Origin: Aurantibacter aestuarii
GTDB taxonomy: Bacteria > Bacteroidota > Bacteroidia > Flavobacteriales > Flavobacteriaceae
Length of the DNA stretch: 64,000 bases
NCBI RefSeq assembly: GCF_003008425.1
Contig: NZ_PXOQ01000009.1
Location: forward strand, 441,501 to 505,500
Direction of reading: 5' to 3'
Each line of letters starts with the position of its first letter. The stretch's first letter is position 1. Positions 26,658 through 36,976 of the stretch are shown piece by piece. A program made the position numbers and the translations under genes. Below the pieces are notes generated by a model. The model searched no databases. It saw nothing but the letters and a program-made list of their open reading frames with translations, and had not been told where the DNA came from.

Positions 26658-27356
26658 TTGAAAACAACAACTTTTAAAATCATATTATTTGTGCTAATAG
26701 GAAATTCATTTGCAATTAGTTCAAATGCAAGTATATATACTATTCAAACCAAAGATATACTAATATATAACAATGTAGAATATCGAATAGAAACGAATCC
26801 TTTAGAAGATTTATTTTTAAGACAACCTGAATTACGTCCTAAATCGGAATTTACATCTACAGCGCTTTGGAGAGGTTATTTAGCAAAATTTGAAATTATA
26901 AATAGCAAAGTTTTTGTTATAGATATATTTATAGAATCATTTTTCGATTATAAAGATAATAGTAAAGCGCCTATAATTTATTTATCTGTTTTTAATGATG
27001 TATTTAATACTTGTGAGCCTCAATTTATTGAAAACTTAACAATAACACAACTTCTGCCTAAAGGAAAAAGACTAAATTATGATAGACAATTAGGAGATTA
27101 TATCTATCCTTTTTATGCTGCTTTTGAGATTAAAGATGGTATTCTTTGTCGTTTTAAAATAATTAGCCGTAAAAAATATCTATCTGCAAAATCTAACTAT
27201 TTTAAAAAATTTAAGACAACAGAAAGGTATGAGCATTTAAAAAAAGAAAATAAAAAATTACTTGAAGGAAATCTTTATTTCAAGCACAGTGATAGTCAAT
27301 TTGATAGTTTGACAAAAACATTTATTTTTAATCATGTTCATTATCAATTTGACTAA
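26658..27356 (+). CDS. Secreted protein of unknown function
   Basis: 232 residues from TTG 26658. A signal peptide-like N-terminus (about 1-24) is followed by a mixed alpha/beta chain without recognised motifs. The segment LRPKSEFTSTALWRGYLAKFEI recalls a beta-barrel lipocalin-like strand pattern, but this is weak. Ends just before a shared bidirectional terminator. Confidence 0.7.
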   Translation: MKTTTFKIILFVLIGNSFAISSNASIYTIQTKDILIYNNVEYRIETNPLEDLFLRQPELRPKSEFTSTALWRGYLAKFEIINSKVFVIDIFIESFFDYKDNSKAPIIYLSVFNDVFNTCEPQFIENLTITQLLPKGKRLNYDRQLGDYIYPFYAAFEIKDGILCRFKIISRKKYLSAKSNYFKKFKTTERYEHLKKENKKLLEGNLYFKHSDSQFDSLTKTFIFNHVHYQFD

Positions 27357-27391
27357 AAAAAACGCCATCAAATTACTTGATGGCGTTTTTT
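27357..27391. terminator. Bidirectional terminator between a secreted protein gene and dnaK
   Basis: A 15-bp perfect stem (27357-27371 with 27377-27391) around a 5-base loop. A runs on the left and T runs on the right let it work for both the plus-strand gene ending at 27356 and the minus-strand dnaK. Confidence 0.88.
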
Positions 27392-27470
27392 AATTTATAT
27401 TTAAATGATACTCACATGCGTGAGCATGAGAGATTCACACAAAACTTCTAAAGAAATTTTGGTTCTCTGC

Positions 27471-29384
27471 TTACTTCACTTCTTCGAAATCTACGTCTTC
27501 AACATCGCTATCGCTTGCTGCTTGACCTTTAGCTCCTGCACCAGCATCTGTTGGTCCAGCTTGTCCTGCTCCTTGAGCTTCTGCTTGCGCTTTGTACATT
27601 TCCTCGCTAGCTACTTTCCAAGCTTCATTAATTTTCTCTAAAGCTGGCTCTATAGTCGCTACATCTCTAGTTTCGTAAGCTGCTTTTAATTCTGCTAAAG
27701 CTTCTTCAATTGGCGCTTTCTTATCTTCAGATAATTTATCACCAAATTCTTTTAACTGATTTTCAGTTTGGAAAATCATAGAATCTGCTTCATTTAATTT
27801 CTTAGCGTTTTCTGCTGCTTTAGCATCTGCTTCAGCATTAGCTTCCGCATCAGCTTTCATCCTTTGGATTTCTTCTTCTGTTAATCCTGAAGATGCTTCA
27901 ATACGAATATCTTGAGATTTTCCTGTTGCTTTATCTGTAGCCGATACTTTAATAATACCATTCGCATCAATATCGAAAGTAACTTCAATTTGAGGTACGC
28001 CTCTTTGTGCTGGTGGTAATCCATCTAAATGGAAACGACCAATGGTTTTATTATCTCCCGCCATAGCACGTTCACCTTGTAATACGTGAATCTCTACCGA
28101 TGGTTGGTTGTCTGCTGCTGTAGAGAATACCTGAGATTTCTTAGTAGGAATCGTGGTATTTGCTTCAATTAGCTTCGTCATAACATTACCCATAGTTTCA
28201 ATACCTAAAGATAATGGCGTTACGTCTAATAATAATACATCCTTAACATCTCCTGTTAATACACCACCTTGAATTCCTGCTCCTAAAGACACTACCTCGT
28301 CTGGGTTAACACCTTTACTTGGTGCTTTTCCAAAAAATGCCTCTACTGCTTTTTGTACCGCTGGGATACGTGTAGATCCACCTACTAAAATAACTTGGTC
28401 AATATCCGACTTTGTTAATCCTGCTGCTTTTAATGCCGATTGGCAAGGCTCGATAGTACGTTTTACTAAGTCGTCTATTAACTGCTCAAACTTAGAACGT
28501 GTTAAAGTTCTTACCAAGTGTTTTGGCCCACTTGCAGTAGCCGTAATATATGGTAAATTAATTTCTGTAGATTCAGATGATGATAATTCAATCTTCGCTT
28601 TCTCTGCAGCTTCCTTTAAACGTTGTAAAGACATTGGGTCCTGACGTAAATCCATAGACTCTTCAGCCTTAAACTCGTCTGCTAACCAGTTAATGATTTT
28701 ATCATCTACATCATCACCTCCTAAGTGCGTGTCTCCATCTGTAGCTAATACTTCAAAAACACCATCTCCTAACTCTAAGATAGACACGTCATGTGTTCCA
28801 CCTCCAAAGTCAAAAACAACAATTTTTTGGTCTGTTCCTTTTTTGTCCATACCATAAGCTAAAGCTGCTGCTGTTGGCTCATTAATAATACGACGTACTT
28901 TTAAACCTGCAATTTCTCCAGCTTCTTTAGTTGCTTGACGTTGTGCATCGTTAAAGTATGCTGGTACTGTAATTACAGCTTCAGATACATCTTGTCCTAA
29001 GTAATCCTCTGCTGTTTTCTTCATTTTTTGAAGAATCATAGCACTTAGCTCTTGTGGCGTATATAAACGACCATCAATATCTACACGAGGTGTATCATTA
29101 TCTCCCTTAACTACTTTATAAGGTACGCGTTCTGCTTCATTTTTAGACTCAGAATATTTGTTACCCATAAAACGTTTAATAGAATAAACTGTTTTTGTAG
29201 GGTTAGTTACAGCCTGACGCTTTGCAGGATCTCCAACCTTAATTTCTCCGCCTTCTACAAAAGCGATTACTGAAGGTGTTGTACGTTTACCTTCTGCATT
29301 TGGGATTACAACTGGCTCGTTACCTTCCATTACAGAAACGCAAGAGTTTGTGGTCCCTAAATCGATTCCAATAATCTTACTCAT
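27471..29384 (-). CDS. dnaK: Molecular chaperone DnaK (Hsp70)
   Basis: 637 residues, the usual length. The nucleotide-binding domain begins [17 protein letters not shown] and contains [15 protein letters not shown] and [11 protein letters not shown]. The substrate domain follows from about 390, and a helical lid ends in a Gly/Ala/Gln-rich tail with the C-terminal EDVDFEEVK typical of DnaK. dnaJ and grpE are not adjacent. Divergent from sdaA across 190 bases. Confidence 0.99.
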   Translation of the reverse strand: MSKIIGIDLGTTNSCVSVMEGNEPVVIPNAEGKRTTPSVIAFVEGGEIKVGDPAKRQAVTNPTKTVYSIKRFMGNKYSESKNEAERVPYKVVKGDNDTPRVDIDGRLYTPQELSAMILQKMKKTAEDYLGQDVSEAVITVPAYFNDAQRQATKEAGEIAGLKVRRIINEPTAAALAYGMDKKGTDQKIVVFDFGGGTHDVSILELGDGVFEVLATDGDTHLGGDDVDDKIINWLADEFKAEESMDLRQDPMSLQRLKEAAEKAKIELSSSESTEINLPYITATASGPKHLVRTLTRSKFEQLIDDLVKRTIEPCQSALKAAGLTKSDIDQVILVGGSTRIPAVQKAVEAFFGKAPSKGVNPDEVVSLGAGIQGGVLTGDVKDVLLLDVTPLSLGIETMGNVMTKLIEANTTIPTKKSQVFSTAADNQPSVEIHVLQGERAMAGDNKTIGRFHLDGLPPAQRGVPQIEVTFDIDANGIIKVSATDKATGKSQDIRIEASSGLTEEEIQRMKADAEANAEADAKAAENAKKLNEADSMIFQTENQLKEFGDKLSEDKKAPIEEALAELKAAYETRDVATIEPALEKINEAWKVASEEMYKAQAEAQGAGQAGPTDAGAGAKGQAASDSDVEDVDFEEVK

Positions 29385-29541
29385 AATTTTATTTGTTTTA
29401 AAAAATCTGCTTTCACAGATTATTGATGTTATTAATATTTTTACACTTATCTATTTGTCAATCATTATGCCACTCAAAAAAGTATGACACCTTGTCACTT
29501 TTAGTTTAACTTTAAAATCGGTTTAATGCAATCAAAAAAGT

Positions 29542-29549
29542 TATATTTG
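29542..29549 (+). promoter_or_regulatory. -7 box TATATTTG of sdaA
   Basis: Exact TAnnTTTG match, ending 25 bases before the sdaA ATG (29575). No clear -33 TTG. A palindrome TGACA-N3-TGTCA at 29485-29497 lies between the dnaK and sdaA promoters. Confidence 0.5.
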
Positions 29550-29574
29550 CCCTACTAAAACGTTTTCTTAAATT

Positions 29575-30999
29575 ATGGAATGTATTTCTGTTTTTGATAT
29601 GCTTAAAATTGGTGTTGGCCCATCGAGTTCTCACACTTTGGGACCTTGGCGTGCTGCCGAACGTTGGCTACACGAACTTAAATCCGAAAATATCTTTAAA
29701 AAAGTAGATCGGATTAAAGTAAATTTATACGGCTCGTTGTCGCTTACTGGTAAAGGTCATGCTACAGATATTGCCACTGTGCTTGGCTTATGTGGAGAAA
29801 ACCCAGAGACTATCCCAACAGATATTATAGACATAACTATTAGTGCCATAAAAAACAATAATGAACTGGTTTTAAATAATGAAAAACGTATAAAATTCAG
29901 TTTTGATAATGACATTATATTTAATAAAACCTTTTTGGACTTTCACTCTAACGGAATTCAATTTACAGCCTATAAAGATGATTGTATAATTCATGACTCT
30001 ACGTTCTATTCTATTGGTGGTGGTTTTGTGGTTAAAGAAGAACGTATTGTACACAAAGAAAATGTAGAGCTAAAAAAAGAATTCCCTTATCCTGTAAATA
30101 AAGCAACCGAACTTTTGGCCTTTTGTAATGCTGAAAACAAACTGATTTCGGAAATTGTCCTTGAAAATGAACGTTCTTTAAGAGATGATGACACCATAGA
30201 TTTTGAACTTAACCGTATTTGGCAAACTATGCTGGAATGCATGTATTTAGGTTGTCATACTGAAGGTTTTTTACCAGGCGGACTCAATGTTCGTAGACGT
30301 GCATTTGATACACACGCTAAATTAATAGATCGTATTTCATATAATACACCAGAGGAATGGTTATTTGCCATTAGAAAAACAGAAGTCAAGTTTAGACAAA
30401 TTTTAAAATGGGTTAGCTGCTATGCTCTAAGTGTTAATGAAGTTAATGCTTCATTAGGACGCGTGGTTACCGCTCCTACAAATGGTAGTGCTGGGGTTAT
30501 TCCTGCAGTACTAATGTATTATTTAACCATTGAAAATCATCAAGCCGATTTTAAACATATCAAACAGTTTTTATTAGTAGCAAGTGAAATTGGCTCTATA
30601 TTTAAAAAAGGAGCAACTATTAGTGCTGCTATGGGCGGTTGCCAAGCAGAAATTGGTGTGTCCTCTGCTATGGCAGCAGGAGCTTTATGTGAACTTTTAG
30701 GTGGAACACCGGAACAGGTTATGATTGCTGCAGAAATTGCTATGGAACACCATTTAGGAATGACCTGCGACCCTATTGGTGGTTTGGTACAAATACCTTG
30801 TATAGAACGTAACTCTATGGGAGCCATAAAAGCTATTAATGCTGCAGAGCTTGCTCTAGATACAGATCATAACAATGTAAAAGTGCCTTTAGACAAAGTC
30901 GTTTCCACTATGTGGGAGACCGCTAAAGACATGAGTAATAAATACAAAGAAACCAGTGAAGGTGGCTTGGCTATTGGCGTATTTATGTCGGATTGTTAA
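29575..30999 (+). CDS. sdaA: L-serine ammonia-lyase, iron-sulfur dependent, single chain
   Basis: 474 residues with the N-terminal regulatory-type part ([20 protein letters not shown]) fused to the catalytic alpha part. Cysteines of the [4Fe-4S] site lie in [18 protein letters not shown] and [16 protein letters not shown]-like [14 protein letters not shown] is typical. It deaminates L-serine to pyruvate in the cytoplasm. Confidence 0.97.
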   Translation: MECISVFDMLKIGVGPSSSHTLGPWRAAERWLHELKSENIFKKVDRIKVNLYGSLSLTGKGHATDIATVLGLCGENPETIPTDIIDITISAIKNNNELVLNNEKRIKFSFDNDIIFNKTFLDFHSNGIQFTAYKDDCIIHDSTFYSIGGGFVVKEERIVHKENVELKKEFPYPVNKATELLAFCNAENKLISEIVLENERSLRDDDTIDFELNRIWQTMLECMYLGCHTEGFLPGGLNVRRRAFDTHAKLIDRISYNTPEEWLFAIRKTEVKFRQILKWVSCYALSVNEVNASLGRVVTAPTNGSAGVIPAVLMYYLTIENHQADFKHIKQFLLVASEIGSIFKKGATISAAMGGCQAEIGVSSAMAAGALCELLGGTPEQVMIAAEIAMEHHLGMTCDPIGGLVQIPCIERNSMGAIKAINAAELALDTDHNNVKVPLDKVVSTMWETAKDMSNKYKETSEGGLAIGVFMSDC

Positions 31000-31054
31000 A
31001 TCAATTTCCCTTTGAAATACTTATAAAATTTCTATTTTAATTAATTAAAAAAGT

Positions 31055-31062
31055 TATTTTTG
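31055..31062 (+). promoter_or_regulatory. -7 box TATTTTTG before the SGNH-SGNH-MBOAT operon
   Basis: Exact TAnnTTTG match ending 24 bases before ATG 31087. The -33 element is not clear. Confidence 0.45.
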
Positions 31063-31086
31063 AATATAAATTCCTTCATCTAAAAA

Positions 31087-32574
31087 ATGAATATTAACCC
31101 ACTAAAAATTAGTGTTTACTTTATCATTACGCTATTAATCCTTTTAGGATTATTATTCTTGAGTAATGCTAATGATTCTAAAAAAGAAGGTTTTCAAGTA
31201 TTTAGCTATACTCTTAAATATCCTACAGCACAGTCCTTTTTTTCTGAAGAAAATAATTCTAAAGAAACTAAAAAATCTATAGATAGTATTGTAAATAATA
31301 TAGAATCTATTGTAGTCGATGTTGGAGATGTTGTAGTAGACATAGATACCATTCCGAAGGATTCAAAAGAAAATTTCAAACCAATAATTCCCGACTTTTC
31401 CAAGATTGACACCTCTAAAGTGAGGCGTATAAGCTATCCATCCAATAAGCAGGAGTTTATTAGCAATTTAAAATCACAACTTACAAGCGAAAATTGCCGA
31501 ATTATACATTATGGAGATTCGCAGTTGGAAGGCGACCGTATTTCTGGATATCTTAGAAACCGATTACAACAATTATATGGTGGGTCTGGCTTAGGATTTA
31601 TTCCTGTAGTGCAAACCTATCAACAAATTAGTGTAGATATTACACCATCAGAAAATTGGGAGCGTTTTGCTAGTTTTGACCCTATAAAGAAAAAATTTGA
31701 TCATAAAAAATATGGTGCATTTACATCTTTGGCTCGTTTTACACCAGATTATGCAACCGACAAAGAAAGCTTGGATAGTTTGAGTGTAAGTACGGCAACT
31801 ATAAAGATTAAACCAAGTAGTAAATCTTATCGATTGCTAAAAGCATATTCCTACGTAACACTACATTATGGTAATTTATTGACTTCTGTTGGTGTAGATG
31901 TTTATAGTGATGGTGCTCTAATAAAAAAAGACTCTTTAATCAAAGACGGAAAATATCACCAATTAAAACTGAAATTTGGAACTACACCAAATGATTTAAA
32001 CATTGTATTTAAAGGAAAAATTAGTCCTGACGTTTATGGGATTACTTTAGATGGAACAAGCGGTATACAGTTAGACAACGTAGCTATGAGAGGTTCTTCG
32101 GGAACTATATTTGCAAGTGCTAACAGTGAAAACTTTTCAGCAATGTATAAAACTTTGGATCCAAAAGTTTTAATTTTTCAATATGGCGGTAATACGGTTC
32201 CTTATTTAAAAGATTCATTGTCTGTTACCAATTATGCCCGTTATTTAAAAAATCATATCAATTGGGTAAAACGTAAAACCAATAATGCCTCTGTAATTTT
32301 TATTGGTCCGTCGGACATGACCACTATGGAAAATGGTGAGATGAAAACCTACGACCTCTTACCCTATCTTAACATTGTTTTAGAAAGCACCTGTCATGAA
32401 AATAATATAGCTTATTGGAGCATGTTTGATGCTATGGGTGGGGAAAATTCTATGCAACACTGGGTAGACCAAAAACTGGCAGGTAGCGATTATACCCATT
32501 TTACTCATTCTGGTACAAAAGTCATCTCAGAATTATTTTTTATGGCCTTGTATATGGATTTAAAATCTAATTAA
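31087..32574 (+). CDS. Membrane-anchored SGNH hydrolase, Ape1/PatB-like
   Basis: 495 residues. A single N-terminal transmembrane segment (about 9-27) leaves the rest in the periplasm. The SGNH blocks are IIHYGDSQLEGDRI (nucleophile Ser in GDS), a possible block III in FQYGGNTVPY and the DxxH-like SDYTHFTHSG. Roughly 180 residues of beta-rich sequence lie between blocks I and III, as in the peptidoglycan O-acetyl esterase Ape1, and GGSGLGFIPV follows block I as in that family. First of three overlapping genes ending in an MBOAT acyltransferase. Whether it transfers or removes acetyl cannot be told. Confidence 0.82.
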   Translation: MNINPLKISVYFIITLLILLGLLFLSNANDSKKEGFQVFSYTLKYPTAQSFFSEENNSKETKKSIDSIVNNIESIVVDVGDVVVDIDTIPKDSKENFKPIIPDFSKIDTSKVRRISYPSNKQEFISNLKSQLTSENCRIIHYGDSQLEGDRISGYLRNRLQQLYGGSGLGFIPVVQTYQQISVDITPSENWERFASFDPIKKKFDHKKYGAFTSLARFTPDYATDKESLDSLSVSTATIKIKPSSKSYRLLKAYSYVTLHYGNLLTSVGVDVYSDGALIKKDSLIKDGKYHQLKLKFGTTPNDLNIVFKGKISPDVYGITLDGTSGIQLDNVAMRGSSGTIFASANSENFSAMYKTLDPKVLIFQYGGNTVPYLKDSLSVTNYARYLKNHINWVKRKTNNASVIFIGPSDMTTMENGEMKTYDLLPYLNIVLESTCHENNIAYWSMFDAMGGENSMQHWVDQKLAGSDYTHFTHSGTKVISELFFMALYMDLKSN

Positions 32575-33872
32575 TGAAATTTAACCTACACTATATATTT
32601 TTATTTATCTCAAGTTTTGCCTTTAGCCAGACTTATCTTTTAGATAGCTTAACCTCTAAGCAAAAAAGTCTCATCAATTTTGAAGCCAATACGCTACAAT
32701 ACGCCGACAGCTCTAAAACCTTTCATAAATTTTTCGAAAAGTTAGATCGAGTATATAAAGGCGAAAAACAAAAATTACATATTTTCCATATTGGTGGTTC
32801 GCATATTCAGGCTGATATTTATTCTAATAAAATCCGAACCTATTTCCATAATATGAATGAAGTGTCTATGGGACAACGCGGATTTGTTTTTCCATATCAT
32901 ATCGCACATACGAATAACCCTAGTAATTATAGGATTGAGTCTCGAGATAAAGAAAAATGGCAAGGCTACCGCTGCGCCATAAAAAAAGATACCGTTACTT
33001 GGGGTTTATCTGGTATAAGTGCTGCTTTTAGAAGTTTTACAGATACGATTAGCGTAAAAGCTAACTATAGAAATTTAACTAAAAAACCATATACGTTTAA
33101 TAAATTAAGAGTTTTTTACGACTGTAGTAAAGACGATTATAATCTTAAAGTTGTTGACTCCTCATCTTTATTATCTGAAGCTTATAACACGGTTGCGATG
33201 TATAAGGAATTCCGATTTAAAAAACCCTTAACAGAAACCGAATTAAAACTTCAAATTAAAGATACCAGCATTGTAAATCCTGAATTTTTACTGATGGGAA
33301 TGGAGTTTTTAAATGATAATTCGGGAATAGAATACACCTCTATTGGTGTAAACGGTGCAAGCTTCAAATTGTACGACCGCGGAAATTATTTTGAACAACA
33401 ATTAGAACTTTATTGTCCGGACTTATTTATTATTTCAGTTGGCACAAATGATGCCTATATGCCTAAAGACCAATTCGATTCAGAAGATTACCGCTATTAT
33501 TTTGAATCTTTTATTAAAATGATACAACGCGTTAATCCGGATTGTGCCATTTTGTTAACGGTACCTAATGACGATTATTACAAACGTCGCTATAAAAATC
33601 CTAATACCGCATTACAGCAAGAAGTCATAAAAGACTTAGCAAAAAAGTATAATATGGCAGTTTGGGATTTGTATGATATTATGGGTGGCTACGGTTCTTC
33701 TTACAAATGGTACAGACAAAAATTAATGCAACGTGACAAAGTGCATTTTACTTATGAAGGTTATTATATTAAAGCCGATTTATTATTTTCGGCTATAGTG
33801 AATGCTTGGGCAAAATCGGTTAATAGAAATCCTGAAGATCTACTTCATCATTTTAAAACTTTAAATGAATAG
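32574..33872 (+). CDS. Secreted SGNH hydrolase, Ape1/PatB-like
   Basis: 432 residues with a signal peptide (1-19, ending AFSQ). Block I is altered to FHIGGSHIQADIYSNKI (GGS in place of GDS). Block III is SVGTNDAYMP (GTND, with the Gly and Asn of the SGNH set) and block V is DKVHFTYEGY with the catalytic Asp and His. MGQRGFVFPY follows block I, as in Ape1-like enzymes. The start overlaps the previous stop (TAATG), so translation is coupled. Confidence 0.85.
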   Translation: MKFNLHYIFLFISSFAFSQTYLLDSLTSKQKSLINFEANTLQYADSSKTFHKFFEKLDRVYKGEKQKLHIFHIGGSHIQADIYSNKIRTYFHNMNEVSMGQRGFVFPYHIAHTNNPSNYRIESRDKEKWQGYRCAIKKDTVTWGLSGISAAFRSFTDTISVKANYRNLTKKPYTFNKLRVFYDCSKDDYNLKVVDSSSLLSEAYNTVAMYKEFRFKKPLTETELKLQIKDTSIVNPEFLLMGMEFLNDNSGIEYTSIGVNGASFKLYDRGNYFEQQLELYCPDLFIISVGTNDAYMPKDQFDSEDYRYYFESFIKMIQRVNPDCAILLTVPNDDYYKRRYKNPNTALQQEVIKDLAKKYNMAVWDLYDIMGGYGSSYKWYRQKLMQRDKVHFTYEGYYIKADLLFSAIVNAWAKSVNRNPEDLLHHFKTLNE

Positions 33873-35523
33873 AATTTACGACATATTTAGATTTGCTGAA
33901 GATTCGCCGTTAATTTTCACACAAGCCAATTTTTGGATTTTCTTTGTTTGTGTCTATCTCATCTTCGCATTTATTTATAAAAAAATAGCGCTAAGAAATG
34001 TCTATTTACTTTTAATATCTCTGTTATTCTATTATAAAACCAGTGGAGCATTTGTTGGCATTTTAATATTTAGTACCTGTGTAGATTATGCAATAGGTGG
34101 ACTTATTTACAAACAAACTAAAAAGAACATCAGGCTGGCATTGGTAACTACCAGTGTCATTATTAATTTAAGTGTGTTATGTTACTTTAAATATGCTTAC
34201 TTCTTTACAGATAGTTTTAATTACCTATTTCAAACCGATTATCAGGTTATTAACTGGTTGGCACAATGGTCTAACACCTATTCCCAGCAAAATTATTTTA
34301 CCGTAGATAAAATTATATTACCGGTAGGAATATCATTTTATACCTTTCAAACTATAAGCTATAGTGTAGATATTTATAGAGGTAAACTAAAACCATTAAA
34401 GTCTATTTTAGACTTTGGTTTTTTTGTAAGTTTCTTCCCGCAATTAGTGGCTGGGCCTATTGTAAGAGCAGAACATTTTGTGCCACAAATTTCTAAAGTA
34501 AGAGCCGTAACTGCCACACATTTTAATATGGGCACCTTACTAATTTTAAAAGGTTTGGTCAAAAAAATGATTTTTGCCGATTATATTGCCCGACAATTTT
34601 TAGATCGTGTGTTTGATGCTCCCGAAATGCATTCGGGCTTTGAAAACGTTATGGCAATGATTGGTTATTCGCTTCAAATTTATGGTGATTTTTCAGGCTA
34701 TACAGACATTGCTATTGGACTTGCTTTGTTAATGGGCTTTACCTTACCTAAAAACTTTAATTCACCTTATAAAGCTATAAACGCTGCCGATTTCTGGAAA
34801 CGTTGGCACATTTCATTATCTACCTGGTTAAAAGACTACTTATATATTCCTTTAGGAGGAAATAAAAGAGGAAGCATGGCGTCTTACATCATTTTAAGCA
34901 TCATATTAATAGGTGTTGTTATTGCATTTAAAAATTTTGTTGTACTTATTACTATAACTAGTATTGTACTTATAATTTTTATTTTAAGTCAGTACATTTC
35001 AACTTTTAAAAATTACATCAACACAAATATCAACTTACTTTTAACTATGCTAATTGGTGGTTTATGGCATGGTGCATCTTGGAAATTTGTAATCTGGGGT
35101 GGTTTAAACGGAATGGGAATTGTAGTTTATAAATTATGGCGAAAAATTAGCCCTTACGAACAGAAAAAAGCTTGGTATTTTGACTGGTGGAAAATTTTAG
35201 TCACCTTTATATTTATCACCTTTACACGCATCTATTTTAGAGGCGAAAGTATGAGCCATATTGAGCGTTGGTATAATCAAGTCGCCACAAATATGGATCT
35301 ACAGAACGCTTGGGCTATACTAGTACATTATAAACTGGTTTTTATTGTAATGGGCTTAGGTTATTTGGCACATTGGCTACCAGAACAGACAAAAGAACGT
35401 ATAGAGCAATTCTATTTTAAAAGTCCTGTATATTTAAAAATAGCGTATGCAGTTATAGTAAGTGTAGTGTGTTACCAGTCCTACTCTAGCGACTTTCAAG
35501 CATTTATTTATTTTCAGTTTTAA
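33865..35523 (+). CDS. MBOAT family membrane O-acyltransferase (AlgI/PatA-like)
   Basis: 552 residues with about eleven membrane segments. The AlgI/PatA/DltB hallmarks are DFWKRWHISLSTWLKDYLYI, PLGGNKRGS and the conserved catalytic His in GGLWHGASWKFVIWGGLNG. In known systems this protein moves acetyl groups across the inner membrane to a periplasmic SGNH transferase. It overlaps the preceding gene by 8 bases. Its stop codon overlaps that of the convergent NTF2-like gene in TTAA. Confidence 0.93.
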   Translation: MNRIYDIFRFAEDSPLIFTQANFWIFFVCVYLIFAFIYKKIALRNVYLLLISLLFYYKTSGAFVGILIFSTCVDYAIGGLIYKQTKKNIRLALVTTSVIINLSVLCYFKYAYFFTDSFNYLFQTDYQVINWLAQWSNTYSQQNYFTVDKIILPVGISFYTFQTISYSVDIYRGKLKPLKSILDFGFFVSFFPQLVAGPIVRAEHFVPQISKVRAVTATHFNMGTLLILKGLVKKMIFADYIARQFLDRVFDAPEMHSGFENVMAMIGYSLQIYGDFSGYTDIAIGLALLMGFTLPKNFNSPYKAINAADFWKRWHISLSTWLKDYLYIPLGGNKRGSMASYIILSIILIGVVIAFKNFVVLITITSIVLIIFILSQYISTFKNYINTNINLLLTMLIGGLWHGASWKFVIWGGLNGMGIVVYKLWRKISPYEQKKAWYFDWWKILVTFIFITFTRIYFRGESMSHIERWYNQVATNMDLQNAWAILVHYKLVFIVMGLGYLAHWLPEQTKERIEQFYFKSPVYLKIAYAVIVSVVCYQSYSSDFQAFIYFQF

Positions 35524-35978
35524 GATTTTTTACAATCGGCGCGTCTGGTGTCTACGATGTAAAATATTTTCCAAACCTTGTTTTCCTTTACAAGTTGAAA
35601 TGAATTTACGCCACAATGAGAAAACTTATCATTTATATAGAACTCGTAATCTGTCCAAGCATTAGCCATTAATCCATCGGATTGAACGGCTACAGATAAA
35701 ATGCGCTCATCAAATTTTACTTCTTTTGGTATTGCGACAATAGACTTTAAAAATGCCGAAAATTCGGTCGTTTTAATTTTTGCATCTCCTTGGGCATCAC
35801 TAATTACACTTTGCAGCGTCATCTCTTTACTTACATACTTTTTTAAAGCGACAGAGTCCTGTTTATGAAAGGCTTCAAAAAAAGCAGTGATGGTTTGTTT
35901 AATTTCAGTTTCTTCAGTGTTTTGAGAAAACCCTGCTAAACTCAGCATTAAAAAAAAGACGGTAATAAGTGATTTCAT
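35520..35978 (-). CDS. Secreted NTF2/SnoaL-like protein
   Basis: 152 residues with a signal peptide (1-18, ending GFSQ). It has the helical start (TEETEIKQTITAFFEAFHKQDSVALKKYV) and the curved sheet of DUF4440/SnoaL-like cone folds, ending in WKIFYIVDTRRADCKKS. The family binds small hydrophobic molecules or acts as an isomerase; no function is assigned here. Confidence 0.82.
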   Translation of the reverse strand: MKSLITVFFLMLSLAGFSQNTEETEIKQTITAFFEAFHKQDSVALKKYVSKEMTLQSVISDAQGDAKIKTTEFSAFLKSIVAIPKEVKFDERILSVAVQSDGLMANAWTDYEFYINDKFSHCGVNSFQLVKENKVWKIFYIVDTRRADCKKS

Positions 35979-36095
35979 CGGTATAGAATTTACTCAAAGT
36001 TAACAGAAATTTAAAATATGACGTGAAAAGCCTAAATATTTTTAAGTATTATTGAAGTTTTGTTACTTTTACATCAAATCATTAAACCTCCATAC

Positions 36096-36914
36096 ATGTC
36101 TGTAGCAAAAAAACAATATAAAAGAATCACTGTCAAATCTTTAGTCGATATGAAAGCAAACAACGAAAAAATTTCGATGTTAACCGCTTATGACTATACT
36201 ATGGCAAAAATTGTAGATGGCGCAGGTACAGATGTCATTCTTGTGGGTGATTCTGCCAGTAATGTGATGGCGGGACATGAAACCACCTTACCTATAACGC
36301 TGGATCAAATGATTTACCATGCGGCTTCTGTAGTAAGAGCTGTAGAACGTGCGTTGGTTGTGGTAGATCTACCATTTGGTAGTTATCAAAGTGATCCTAA
36401 AGAAGCATTACGAAGTGCCATTCGTATAATGAAAGAATCTGGTGGCCACGCTGTAAAATTAGAAGGCGGAAAAGAAATTAAAGAAAGTATAAAACGTATT
36501 TTAAATGCTGGAATTCCTGTTATGGGACATTTAGGTTTAACGCCTCAATCCATCTATAAATTTGGAACTTATACCGTAAGAGCAAAAGAAGATGAAGAAG
36601 CCGAGAAATTAAAGGAAGATGCTTTAATGCTAGAACGTGCGGGTTGTTTTGCTATAGTTGTTGAAAAAATTCCTGCAAAGTTAGCTGAAGAAGTGGCGCA
36701 AAGTGTATCTATTCCTGTAATTGGTATTGGTGCAGGTGCAGGAGTTGATGGTCAGGTTTTAGTATTACATGATATGGTTGGTATGACACATGAATTTAAT
36801 CCTCGTTTTTTAAGACGTTATATGAATTTATATGAAGATATGACCAATGCTATTTCAAATTACGTGAGCGACGTAAAAGCGGTTGATTTTCCAAATGATG
36901 AGGAACAGTATTAA
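36096..36914 (+). CDS. panB: 3-Methyl-2-oxobutanoate hydroxymethyltransferase
   Basis: 272 residues from ATG 36096 ([19 protein letters not shown]). The frame is open upstream to a TTG at 36060 but the family starts here. It makes ketopantoate for coenzyme A. Mg-binding and substrate residues are in [51 protein letters not shown] and [22 protein letters not shown]. Followed directly by a heptamer repeat. Confidence 0.97.
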   Translation: MSVAKKQYKRITVKSLVDMKANNEKISMLTAYDYTMAKIVDGAGTDVILVGDSASNVMAGHETTLPITLDQMIYHAASVVRAVERALVVVDLPFGSYQSDPKEALRSAIRIMKESGGHAVKLEGGKEIKESIKRILNAGIPVMGHLGLTPQSIYKFGTYTVRAKEDEEAEKLKEDALMLERAGCFAIVVEKIPAKLAEEVAQSVSIPVIGIGAGAGVDGQVLVLHDMVGMTHEFNPRFLRRYMNLYEDMTNAISNYVSDVKAVDFPNDEEQY

Positions 36915-36960
36915 AGCAGTAAGCAGTAAGCAGTAAGCAGTAAGCAGTAAGCAGTAAGCA
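36914..36960. repeat. 7-bp tandem array AAGCAGT
   Basis: Six exact copies of AAGCAGT followed by AAGCA, starting at the last base of the panB stop codon and ending 17 bases before the presumed start of the next gene. A second intergenic period-7 array, with a different unit from the one at 12224-12325. Confidence 0.97.
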
Positions 36961-36976
36961 AAAATAAAATACTAGT

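Noticed and set aside
27405-27641. Open frame opposite the 3' end of dnaK
   Set aside because: It is antisense to the conserved DnaK tail and is rich in Cys/Ser/Leu as expected for a shadow frame.
29385-29480. A possible sigma-54 type site (TGGCAT-N5-TTGA) on the minus strand before dnaK
   Set aside because: The essential GC of the -12 element is GA here, and there is no supporting activator site.
29385-29574. CIRCE heat-shock element before dnaK
   Set aside because: TTAGCACTC-N9-GAGTGCTAA does not occur; only a short unrelated palindrome is present.
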